The notes beneath the pieces are model-generated. The model had not been told where the DNA came from and did no database searches. It saw only the letters and a program-made list of their open reading frames with translations. A program made the position numbers and the translations under genes. DNA of 55,661 nt from Planctomycetota bacterium (lineage in GTDB: Bacteria > Planctomycetota > Planctomycetia > Pirellulales > Lacipirellulaceae), in assembly GCA_022614705.1 (NCBI GenBank), contig JAKEIB010000135.1:1-55661 (forward strand), given 5' to 3'. Positions 24,851 through 32,650 of the stretch are shown here, piece after piece (the stretch's first letter is position 1; every line of letters begins with the position of its first letter).

Positions 24851-27193
24851 TTACTTCTGCTCGACAGTCACCTTGACGATCTTCCCGGTGAAGGCGTTGT
24901 CGCCTTGCTTGTAGTCGGGCGACACATTGGTCTCGCCGTCCACGCCGACGTCCGCGCCTTCGTCGCCGGAGAACGCGAACGGCTGAGTCTTCGGGATGTG
25001 TGCTTCGGCGACTTTCTTGCCGTCCACGCTGAGGATCGATTTGCCGCCCGTGCCGGGCCTGGCGGTGTCGGGGATGAACTCGTAGTGAATCGTGTGCTTG
25101 CCGGGCCCGAGCGCGGCGTCACCGCCGATGTTCGTGCGCTCCAGCGCGAACCAGTTGTATTCGTGATGCGGCTTGCCATCCTTCAGGTAGAGCGTCCAGC
25201 CGCCGAAGTAGCCGGCCTGCGCGATGATCACGCCGCTGGTCTTGTCGTCCTTGAGTTCGACCTCGGCGGTGACGGTGTGGTGGACGCCTTTGACGTTGAT
25301 GAAGGCATTCTCCATCATGCCGACCATGCCGGGATACACGGTGAGCGTCTTGCGCTCGCCCATGATGTCGGGCCGTCCCGCGATGGCCGGGTTGAAGCGC
25401 TCGGAGCGGCGATCATCAATCGGCAGCACGTGGTTGCGCTCGGCCTCCTTGAGGAAGATTGCCTGTAGTTGCTTAAGCTTCTCGGGATTCTGCGCGGCGA
25501 GATTGTTCGCCTGGCTGAAGTCCTCATCCACTTTGTAAAGCTCCCACACATCGTCCTTCAGCGGGGGATTTTGGGCCATCAGCCACGGGATCGAATGCCG
25601 CGTGCAGGCGACCCATCCCTCGTGATAAATGCCGCGGTTGCCGAACATCTCGAAATACTGCGTGGTGCGGCGGTCGGCCGCCTTGGCGTCGAGCGTCGAA
25701 TAGAGCATCGACACGCCGTCCATCGGGCGCTGCTGGACGCCGTCGACCGTTTTGGGGTGCGGGATCTTCGCCGCTTCAAGCACGGTCGGTGCCACGTCGA
25801 TGACGTGATGAAACTGGCTGCGAACTTCGCCTTTGGCTTTGATCCCCTTTGGCCAATGGAGCACCATGCCGTTGCGCGTGCCGCCGAAGTGGCTGGCCAC
25901 TTGTTTGGTCCACTGGAAGGGCGTGTTGCCGGCCCACGCCCAGCCGATGGCAAAGTGCGGGAACGTGGTCGGATCGCCCCACGTATCGATGTGATTCATC
26001 ATCTGTTCGGCTTTTCCGATAATCCCGTTGAGCGCCATCATTTCGTTGTAGGTGCCTTCCGGTCCGCCCTCCGCGCTCGCGCCGTTGTCGCCCACGATGT
26101 AGAAGAAGAGCGTGTTATCCAGTTCGCCGATGGCTTCCAACTGCCTCACCAAGCGTCCCACTTCATGGTCGGTATGTTCCGCAAAACCGGCGAAGGTCTC
26201 CATCTGGCGCTCAAAAAGGCGCTTTTGATCCGCGCTCATCTCATCCCACGCAGGAATCTCCTTTGGCCGGGGCGTGAGCTTGGCGAGAGCCGGGATGACG
26301 CCCAGCTTTTTCTGCCGCGCGAAGGTTTCCTCGCGAAGTTTGTCCCAGCCGCCGCTAAACTGGCTCTTGTATTTCGCGATCCACTCCTTGGGCACGTGGT
26401 GCGGGGCGTGCGTCGCGCCGGTTGCGAAATACATATAGAACGGCTTGTCCGGACTGAGCGATTTCTGCGCGCTCACCCAGTTAATCGCCTGATCGGTCAT
26501 GTCCGTGGTGAAATGGTAGTCGGGCGTCTGCTTGTGCTCGACCCGCACGGAGCCGTCAAAAATGGCTGGCGCCCACTGGTTGGTCTCGCCGCCGATGAAG
26601 CCGTAGAACTTGTCGAAGCCCGAATGCGTCGGCCAGCGGTCGTAGGGGCCGGAGACGGAAACTTCCCACGGCGGCGTCTCGTGGTATTTGCCGAAGGCCG
26701 CCGTGCTGTAGCCGTTCTGGCGCAGGATTTCAGCGAGCGGCGTAATGTTCCTCGGTCGCACGCCAGTGTTGCCGGGGAATGCCGTGGCCAGCTCCATAAT
26801 GGCTCCGGCGTTGTTCGGGTGGTGATTGTGCCCCGTGAGCAACGCCACGCGGGTGGGGCTGCACAGCGCCGTGGTGTGAAAGCGGTTGTACTTCAAACCG
26901 CCATTCGCAAGCCTGTCCAGCGTAGGCATGCGAATAGGTCCGCCGAACGCGCTGCTGTGCCCGAAGCCGATGTCGTCGATGAGCACGATCACGACGTTGG
27001 GCGCGCCCTCCGGGGCCTTCACCTCGAAGCGCGGAGGCGCTTTTGCGTCGCGAGCGTCGAGGGTGGTGATCGTCGTGGGCTGCGGCTCGTGGATCGGCAG
27101 CACGCTGCGGTCGAGGTTGTCGGCGGCGAGGGAGGCACCGGCGAGCGCGACGCTCAGCAAGGCGACGAAAGTTTGGACCGTGACAGTTTTCAT
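24851..27193 (-). CDS. Arylsulfatase
   Basis: Secreted sulfatase of 780 residues with signal peptide KTVTVQTFVALLSVALAGAS. The formylglycine signature is TTALCSPTRVALLTGHNHH (C-x-P-x-R, Cys being the residue oxidised to formylglycine). Metal ligands appear as VVIVLIDDIGFGH and VGDNGASAEGG. The length exceeds small sulfatases (about 450-550) because of a C-terminal beta-type extension (YFGGWTLYLKDGKPHHEYNW) typical of a long arylsulfatase subfamily. It likely removes sulfate esters from polysaccharides outside the cytoplasm. ATG at 27193 with GAAGGAG 5 nt upstream. Confidence 0.92.
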   Translation of the reverse strand: MKTVTVQTFVALLSVALAGASLAADNLDRSVLPIHEPQPTTITTLDARDAKAPPRFEVKAPEGAPNVVIVLIDDIGFGHSSAFGGPIRMPTLDRLANGGLKYNRFHTTALCSPTRVALLTGHNHHPNNAGAIMELATAFPGNTGVRPRNITPLAEILRQNGYSTAAFGKYHETPPWEVSVSGPYDRWPTHSGFDKFYGFIGGETNQWAPAIFDGSVRVEHKQTPDYHFTTDMTDQAINWVSAQKSLSPDKPFYMYFATGATHAPHHVPKEWIAKYKSQFSGGWDKLREETFARQKKLGVIPALAKLTPRPKEIPAWDEMSADQKRLFERQMETFAGFAEHTDHEVGRLVRQLEAIGELDNTLFFYIVGDNGASAEGGPEGTYNEMMALNGIIGKAEQMMNHIDTWGDPTTFPHFAIGWAWAGNTPFQWTKQVASHFGGTRNGMVLHWPKGIKAKGEVRSQFHHVIDVAPTVLEAAKIPHPKTVDGVQQRPMDGVSMLYSTLDAKAADRRTTQYFEMFGNRGIYHEGWVACTRHSIPWLMAQNPPLKDDVWELYKVDEDFSQANNLAAQNPEKLKQLQAIFLKEAERNHVLPIDDRRSERFNPAIAGRPDIMGERKTLTVYPGMVGMMENAFINVKGVHHTVTAEVELKDDKTSGVIIAQAGYFGGWTLYLKDGKPHHEYNWFALERTNIGGDAALGPGKHTIHYEFIPDTARPGTGGKSILSVDGKKVAEAHIPKTQPFAFSGDEGADVGVDGETNVSPDYKQGDNAFTGKIVKVTVEQK

Positions 27194-27288
27194 AGTGGCT
27201 CCTTCGAGCTTGGTAAGAGGTAAGGAACAGGGTCACTGCTCAAGGGCTTTGCGTCAACAACACCGTAGCCGCCACTGCGATCAGTTTG

Positions 27289-27609
27289 TCAGGGAACATC
27301 GGTCAGTCCTCCTATGCGGCGCTGCCAGACGTGACCGCTCGGTCGGTAGTGGCGATGGTAGCGCCGCACGTGGCTGGTGAGCAGCCACTGCGTGAAGCGC
27401 CCCAGGTCGCCATCTTGGTGCGGCCAAAGAACCAGGTGAAATTGTTTGGGCACGACGCAGAAGGCCAGCACGCGCATCGGCAAACGTTCGACGGCGAGTG
27501 GCTGCAGGCGCAGGAAAGCGGCGTAGTCGTCGGACGTGTGAAATACTTTGGCCCGCGCGTTGGCACGCGCGGCGGTGGTGATCTGGCCGATTTTGATGAG
27601 CAGGGACAT
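27289..27609 (-). pseudogene. Chimeric remnant: hydA 5' end fused to a Y1/RAYT transposase fragment
   Basis: The first 13 codons (MSLLIKIGQITTA) match the dihydropyrimidinase start MSLLIKNGQVITA at protein and nearly at DNA level, with their own AAAGGACG ribosome site. From about KVFHTSDDYAAFLRLQPLA onward the sequence is that of REP-associated tyrosine transposases (LGRFTQWLLTSHVRRYHRHY, GHVWQRR). The HUH motif, normally NHxH, reads KQFHLVLWP so its first His is lost. The fragment ends at GGLTDVP, before the catalytic Tyr region. This is a double remnant without activity. Confidence 0.8.
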
Positions 27610-27644
27610 CGGGACGTCCTTTGGTTGAAATGCAGTGAATTGCT

Positions 27645-27816
27645 TAGAGGCGGTTTCAAAACCGTGCTGTCATCCTGAGGGAGGCTCGGCGACCGAAGGC
27701 TTCGGCCGTGAGCTCAGCCGAACGGATCTACGCTGCCCATCGCGAGATTCTTCGCTACGCTGCGCTTCGCTCAGAATGACAGCGTTCACCGATACAGGGT
27801 TTTGATACTGCTTCTA
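27645..27816. mobile_element. 172-bp MITE-like element with TAGAAGCAGTTTCAAAACC-type ends
   Basis: The left end TAGAGGCGGTTTCAAAACC and right end (reverse complement TAGAAGCAGTATCAAAACC) are 19-bp inverted repeats. Inside is the GTCATCCTGAG ... CTCAGAATGACAG palindrome. The element at 49102-49247 has the same ends and core. It separates the decayed hydA start from its duplicated upstream DNA. Confidence 0.75.
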
Positions 27817-27904
27817 GAGATTCGGCGGTGCTATGGCATCACGACGTTATATCGCGCGGCGTGGCGTCTCGCCATCGCCGGTAGTGGGGCATTTTGCACA
27901 GAAC

Positions 27905-27989
27905 AATGTAGTCCGCTCGCTCCGTTCGGCTGAGCTCACGGCCGAAGCCGCGAGCGGAGTTTCATCTCGCGGAGCGAGATGACTACATT
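27905..27989. repeat. AATGTAGTC-ended palindromic element
   Basis: AATGTAGTCCGCTCGCTCCG on the left and CGGAGCGAGATGACTACATT on the right are inverted. The left part and the TGCACAGAA flank before it resemble the DNA upstream of hydA at 24100-24135. Confidence 0.75.
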
Positions 27990-28048
27990 CAAATGACCCC
28001 ACTACTCCATCGCCGACACGGTGGCCGCCTGGCGACTACGCCGGTAGA

Positions 28049-28813
28049 ATGAATTGCGATCGAAGTGTGGGGGCGGGGGTGTTGGCCGTGTCACGTGGCT
28101 ATCGGAAAAGCTGGTGCGCCGTGGCGTGTGGCGCGGTAATTGCGCTTACGGCAAGCGCGCAGGATGCACGGGCAGGAGCCATTCGCTTTTTGGTGGCGGA
28201 GTTTCCCGGCCAGGCGCAGCATCATGATTCGTACGTTCTGCCGTTGAGCGATCCGGCCGCGATTGCTCACGCTCGAGAGTTGATCAAGTCTGGTCTCTCG
28301 GCTGGTGCGCCGATTGTCGTCGCCGAAATTGCCGCTGGAGCGAACGGCATTAACCGCAACTATCTGGCGCCTGGTTCGCCGCCCTGGTCGTGGCACGTGA
28401 CGAGGTTTGAAAGCTTCGCCGATTTTACGATTGAAATTCTGGATGGTTGGCCGGGGTATGTTGAGGAGAACGCCGAGCGATGGATCGCCAACACGGGGGG
28501 ATATATCGGGTTCTGGACGTACACGGTCGTTGCCGAACTTCCCACGGGCGATTACGATGCCGACTTGGATGTTGACCTCGATGACTATGCCGCGTGGAAA
28601 CGATCGTTCGGCTCCATGACGGACTTAAGCGCCGATGGGAACGGTGATGGCAATGTCGACGTCGCGGACTACGTAGTGTGGCGTAAGAGCGTGGCGGCAG
28701 TTGGTTTGGTTTCGCCGGCAAGCGGTCAGCGCGGCGCGGTGCCGGAGCCGACGGCGGCGCTGATGGCAACATGGCTCGCGTTTTTGATGCGAATGAGACG
28801 AGTGCCACGCTAA
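28049..28813 (+). CDS. Secreted dockerin-like protein with PEP-CTERM anchor
   Basis: A 254-residue exported protein. GDYDADLDVDLDDYAAWKR and DGNGDGNVDVADYVVWR are paired EF-hand-like dockerin type I repeats. The C-terminus VPEPTAALMATWLAFLMRMR is a PEP-CTERM sorting signal, implying exosortase processing. The N-terminal 120 residues (AIRFLVAEFPGQAQHHDSYV) are unclassified. Start uncertain: the ATG at 28049 or a GTG near 28080, with a hydrophobic stretch AVACGAVIALTASAQDARAG as signal. It presumably acts on the cell surface. Confidence 0.78.
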   Translation: MNCDRSVGAGVLAVSRGYRKSWCAVACGAVIALTASAQDARAGAIRFLVAEFPGQAQHHDSYVLPLSDPAAIAHARELIKSGLSAGAPIVVAEIAAGANGINRNYLAPGSPPWSWHVTRFESFADFTIEILDGWPGYVEENAERWIANTGGYIGFWTYTVVAELPTGDYDADLDVDLDDYAAWKRSFGSMTDLSADGNGDGNVDVADYVVWRKSVAAVGLVSPASGQRGAVPEPTAALMATWLAFLMRMRRVPR

Positions 28814-28834
28814 TCTTTGCAGCTTGATCCAAGC

Positions 28835-30208
28835 ATGACGACCGCCAGCGAAACTCAGGGCCTCAAGCGCGGGGGACTTCTGCGTTCGTTGGCTGCCATC
28901 GGCCCCGGCATTGTCGTGGCGGGCTCGGTCATTGGGAGCGGCGAGCTGATCAACACGCCGTTGCAGGCGGCCAAGTTCGGGTTCGTATTGCTGTGGGTCG
29001 TGCTATTGTCGTGCGTGATCAAGTATGTATTGCAAGTGGAGATCGCCCGGCATTGCCTGGTTGAGAATAAGACGACGTTTCAGGCGCTCAACGAGATTCC
29101 GGGCCCGCGGCTCGGCGGAGCGTCGTGGGTCGTGCTGCTGTACATCGTCGGCTACTTTGCCGCAATGCTGACGATCATTGGCATCATCGGCGCGCTGGGT
29201 GGGTTGATGCACGGCGTGTGGCCGTTGGCCGCGTCGCCAGCGCTCTCCACGCGGCTGTGGGGGGCCGCCATGGTGCTGTTCAGCATCGGCCTTTTGTGGG
29301 GAGGTTGGTATCGACAGCTGGAATTGCTGGTGATGATTCTCGTTGGCGGGTTCAGCATATCCGTTGGCATCGCCGTGCTGCTGATTCAAGGAACGCCGTT
29401 TCACATCTCGCCGAGCGAAGTTCTATCGGGGCTGACTCTATCGCTCGGCGACGATCGCAAGGGGGCGGCGTATGCCGTGATCAGCTTGATGGGCGCGCTG
29501 GGCGTCGCGGCCAATGAGCTGTTGATGTATCCGTACTGGATTCTGGAAAAGGGCTACGGGCGAGAGTTGGGCGATCCGAACAGCTCGGGATGGGCGGAGC
29601 GCGTGCGGCAACGCGTGCGTTGGATCTGGCTCGATGCGGGGTTCGCCACGGCACTGGCGACGATCGTGACGGCTGCGTTTTTTCTGCTCGGCGCGGCCGT
29701 GCTGTTTCGCCAGGGAATCGTGCCCGAAGGGCCGGAAGTTGTTGACCAGATATCCAGCGTGTTTACCGAATCGTGGGGCGAGTGGTCGAAGGCCATATTT
29801 GTGATCGGCGCGTTTTGCACGCTGTTTTCCACGCTGGTCGTCGTGGCGGCCGCGAGCGGGCGCATGGCGGCCGACTTGTTCGGCGTGTTCAAGCTGATCG
29901 ATCCGACGAATCGGGAGGTCGTCCACCGTTGCCACCAGGTAGTGCAAACCTTGTGGCTTATCGGGCTACTCATCGGGTTTTTATTCTTGAACACGCAGCC
30001 GGAACGCTATGTTACATCGGGTCACTTCATCCTGGGTGCGTTCTTGACGCCGCTGCTGATGTTCTGCATATGCTGGCTGGAGTTCCGCACTGATCGCCGC
30101 GTGCGGATGGGGCCCTGGACGGCGCTGGCCCTGGTGACGAGCGTGGCCATCATATTCGGCTGCGTCGTGGTGAACGCGGCGGTGCAGATTCTGGCCGAGG
30201 CCAAGTAA
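28835..30208 (+). CDS. Nramp-like membrane transporter with atypical metal site
   Basis: LeuT-fold, Nramp-related protein of 457 residues with about eleven helices (IGPGIVVAGSVIGSGELINT in helix 1). Metal-selective Nramp proteins carry DPGN in helix 1 and a Met-Pro-His-type motif in helix 6; here the matching stretches read GSGELIN and NELLMYPYWILEK, so neither signature is intact. It may carry something other than Mn2+ or Fe2+. The ATG at 28835 (MTTASETQG) is preferred to a TTG at 28817. It follows the PEP-CTERM gene by 21 nt. Confidence 0.82.
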   Translation: MTTASETQGLKRGGLLRSLAAIGPGIVVAGSVIGSGELINTPLQAAKFGFVLLWVVLLSCVIKYVLQVEIARHCLVENKTTFQALNEIPGPRLGGASWVVLLYIVGYFAAMLTIIGIIGALGGLMHGVWPLAASPALSTRLWGAAMVLFSIGLLWGGWYRQLELLVMILVGGFSISVGIAVLLIQGTPFHISPSEVLSGLTLSLGDDRKGAAYAVISLMGALGVAANELLMYPYWILEKGYGRELGDPNSSGWAERVRQRVRWIWLDAGFATALATIVTAAFFLLGAAVLFRQGIVPEGPEVVDQISSVFTESWGEWSKAIFVIGAFCTLFSTLVVVAAASGRMAADLFGVFKLIDPTNREVVHRCHQVVQTLWLIGLLIGFLFLNTQPERYVTSGHFILGAFLTPLLMFCICWLEFRTDRRVRMGPWTALALVTSVAIIFGCVVVNAAVQILAEAK

Positions 30209-30236
30209 GTGATAGGTGTCGAAGATTCCTCGCACG

Positions 30237-30294
30237 GTCACCCCGAGGTCCTCCGAGGGGTCCAGCCAGATTCGTCGGAGGACCTCGGAATGAC
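30237..30294. repeat. CCCCGAGGTCCTCCGAGG palindrome
   Basis: GTCACCCCGAGGTCCTCCGA ... TCGGAGGACCTCGGAATGAC forms a hairpin. It is the same family as 46491-46548 and 52828-52885. It is in the 304-bp gap before the PHP gene, which also has a GACGCCGTC / GGCGTC hairpin near 30356. Confidence 0.9.
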
Positions 30295-30512
30295 AGTGAA
30301 TTTGGGAATACTCGAAGTAAGTAAGTGTCGTCGCTTCCCGACGGCCGGTGGGTTTGACGCCGTCGGAAAAAACGGCGTCAATCGTGGCGTCGGTCAGACG
30401 GCCGGCGCAGCACCGCGACAGCTTTTCGCTTGCCGGATGGCGGGCGACGACGTACTATTGCGTCGCATCTGGCGGTGCTCGATATCCGTCGCCGCCGAGC
30501 GGAAGCGAATCC

Positions 30513-31307
30513 ATGTACGTTGCCTTTCCCGAGCAATCGGAATTGCTCGTCGACACTCACGTCCACACGAAATACTCCGACGGCACCGCCGGCGTGGCGC
30601 GGATTGAGCGATTCTGCCGAAACCGAGGCATGGGCCTGTCGGTCACCGACCACAACGAAATCCGCGGTTCCACCAGTCTCTACGAACGCGAGCGCGTTCC
30701 GGTGCTCCCCGGAATCGAGGTAGGCACGGAAGAAGGCGTCGATCTACTCGTGTATTTCCCCACTGCGGAAGGGCTTGAGGAATTCTACATCGATGCCGTC
30801 GAGCCGTTTTTGCGCACACGGTTCATGGTGCGTTCGTGGATTCGATCGGGGCGTTGCCTGGCGGTCGCCAAGGAAATGGGTGGCTACGTATCGCTGGCGC
30901 ATCCATTCGCCTTGGGGCGGAAGTCGCTCGAATATCAGCACGGCCGTCGCGGACGGTCGTTTGTCGAAACCATTATGGACGGCGTCGACGCCATCGAGCT
31001 GCACAACGGCGGCGTGCATCGTCGGGCGAATCTCAAGGCGAGTTCGTACGCGGAAACCTGTGGCAAGCGACTCACGGTTGGCAGCGACTCGCATCGGCTG
31101 GGCACGATCGGTTCCTGCGGCACGTATCTCAATACGAAAAATGGAAGCTCGGCGTCCGCACTTTTCGACGATTTGAAGTACGGCGACGATCTGCGGTTCA
31201 AAGTGAGGGGCAGCGCATCGGCCGCCCACCTGCCGCTTCTGGGAATCATTGCGCTGAAGCACACGCGTCATTTCATGCGCGCGACGCCGCGAAGACGGCG
31301 AGCGTAG
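30513..31307 (+). CDS. PHP-domain metal-dependent phosphoesterase
   Basis: The protein has 264 residues. Conserved PHP motifs in order: LLVDTHVHTKYSDGT, SVTDHNEIRGS, PGIEVGTEEG, VSLAHPFALG and VGSDSHRLGTIG. These provide the His/Asp/Glu ligands for the trinuclear site. Members hydrolyse phosphoesters such as nucleoside 3',5'-bisphosphates, but the substrate is not readable. The ATG at 30513 is chosen; upstream frame contains hairpin repeats. It is convergent with the beta-propeller gene. Confidence 0.87.
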   Translation: MYVAFPEQSELLVDTHVHTKYSDGTAGVARIERFCRNRGMGLSVTDHNEIRGSTSLYERERVPVLPGIEVGTEEGVDLLVYFPTAEGLEEFYIDAVEPFLRTRFMVRSWIRSGRCLAVAKEMGGYVSLAHPFALGRKSLEYQHGRRGRSFVETIMDGVDAIELHNGGVHRRANLKASSYAETCGKRLTVGSDSHRLGTIGSCGTYLNTKNGSSASALFDDLKYGDDLRFKVRGSASAAHLPLLGIIALKHTRHFMRATPRRRRA

Positions 31308-31308
31308 C

Positions 31309-31374
31309 TCACTATGTGGCCGCGTCCGCCGCGGCGGACGCGAAAAATCCGAGTCTCGGAGAGACTCGGCCACT
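31309..31374. terminator. Two hairpins between convergent genes
   Basis: GCGTCCGCCGCGGCGGACGC and CCGAGTCTC GGAGA GACTCGG follow the PHP stop, flanked by GTGGCCG and CGGCCAC. The element may be a dispersed repeat used as a bidirectional terminator. Confidence 0.55.
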
Positions 31375-31388
31375 GTCGCCTGGTTGCC

Positions 31389-32342
31389 CTATTGGCCGTT
31401 GTGGTGAATGAATACGTCGACCTGGTCGTGCATCGTGTACAAACGGTAGCCGCGGCCGCACGGAACGACGATGCCGCTGGACTTGTTATCTTCGACGAGT
31501 GGATTGGACGAATATTTTTGCCAGTGCACAAGGTCGGACGACCGCGCGATGTTGGTGTTCCAAGTACGCGGCAACTCAGTGCCGCTTCCGTGGTAAAGGG
31601 CGAAGTATGCGCCGCGATGCTTGATTATCTGGTTGAGCGCGATCATGTCTTTGTCGTAGTCCGCCGGCCCAAGTGCGAGCACAGGGGCATCCTGCACGTT
31701 CGTCCATACCTTTGAACGAACATCTTTCGATGTCGCGAGCCAGACGCCCTTGTCGCCCCGTTCGTAGAACAGGTACCACGTGCCGTTCTCGATCCAGACG
31801 GTGGGCGTGCCAACGGCTTCGTCGACCGGCCGCTTTCCATCGGCGAAGCGAACGTCGAGTTGGCCCGCCCACTCCCAATTCACCCGGTCTTTGGACGTCA
31901 ACATGACGGAATACTTGTTGTCATTTCCTTCCGCGAACATGTAATACGTGTCGCCGTGCTTGACGACCATCATGTCTTCCACCCAATGGTCACTGATAAG
32001 TGGGTTGTCGGCGGAGCGCGTCCAGCCGATGCCGTCGGGCGACGTTGCATAACCGAGCTTTTTGACGCCGTCGCGCGAGCCGTCATAGCCCGTGAACCAT
32101 AGATGATAGGTGTCGCCCTCGCGCAGAATCCAACCGCGCTCGCGAATTTTCACATCCCAATGCCCGGGGCCTTCGGCTGTGAATACTGGATTCCCGGCGC
32201 GGGGTGCCCAATCAACCAGCTCCGGTGGAAACTCGCATGCCGTCGCAAATGCCTGTGACTGCGCATGCGCCGTCGGCGCGGATGCCGAGGCCATGGATAG
32301 TAACAGCGCAATTGCAGAAAGCCAGAGCTGCGTGTGGCGCAT
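31389..32342 (-). CDS. Secreted five-bladed beta-propeller glycosidase-like protein
   Basis: A 317-residue exported protein (signal RHTQLWLSAIALLLSMASAS). Repeated blade units (GDTYHLWFTGYDGS, GDTYYMFAEGNDNK, NGTWYLFYERGDKG, GAYFALYHGSG) and SPDGIGWTRSADNPL-type strands match GH43/GH32/GH130-like five-bladed propellers. WDVKIRERGWI and HWVEDMMVV have candidate acidic residues. The exact substrate is unknown. The ATG at 32342 with AAGGA about 7 nt upstream is chosen. Confidence 0.78.
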   Translation of the reverse strand: MRHTQLWLSAIALLLSMASASAPTAHAQSQAFATACEFPPELVDWAPRAGNPVFTAEGPGHWDVKIRERGWILREGDTYHLWFTGYDGSRDGVKKLGYATSPDGIGWTRSADNPLISDHWVEDMMVVKHGDTYYMFAEGNDNKYSVMLTSKDRVNWEWAGQLDVRFADGKRPVDEAVGTPTVWIENGTWYLFYERGDKGVWLATSKDVRSKVWTNVQDAPVLALGPADYDKDMIALNQIIKHRGAYFALYHGSGTELPRTWNTNIARSSDLVHWQKYSSNPLVEDNKSSGIVVPCGRGYRLYTMHDQVDVFIHHNGQ

Positions 32343-32496
32343 GAAGGGTCCTTCGGCGTTTCTTACCGCCAAGTCATGGTGCCGTTACTTGGGCCGTGCG
32401 GGTCGAGTAGAATGAACCACATCAATAACTTGTAGGTCGGTTCGCGCGCCAAAGAAATTACAATATCACATAACAGCCATTTTTTCATTAACTCAT

Positions 32497-32570
32497 GCGC
32501 CCGTAGCTCAGCTGGATAGAGCAGCGGACTTCTAATCCGCAGGTCGCAGGTTCGAATCCTGCCGGGCGCG
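32497..32570 (+). tRNA. tRNA-Arg (anticodon TCT)
   Basis: The 74-nt cloverleaf has acceptor GCGCCCG / CGGGCGC plus discriminator G, D arm GCTCAGCTGGATAGAGC, anticodon stem GCGGA / TCCGC around CTTCTAA (anticodon TCT), and T arm with GGTTCGAATCC. CCA is not encoded. Confidence 0.97.
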
Positions 32571-32650
32571 CTGTTAGTCGAGAGTCAAGGGCGGAGGGTC
32601 GAGAGCCAGAATGCCGAACTCGGGGTTGCGATGTATCGGCATTGTGCGCG

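Noticed and set aside
25469..27223. 584-codon plus-strand ORF opposite the arylsulfatase
   Set aside because: It is antisense to a gene with clear sulfatase motifs and has low-complexity Arg/Ala/Val/His composition typical of shadow frames in GC-rich DNA.
27242..27301. 19-codon ORF MFPDKLIAVAATVLLTQSP after an AGGAGG
   Set aside because: It lies at the broken end of the transposase fragment, has no known similarity and no conserved context; too short to support.
32497..32610. tRNA-Arg as a possible integration site
   Set aside because: No integrase and no duplicated tRNA 3' end was found nearby.
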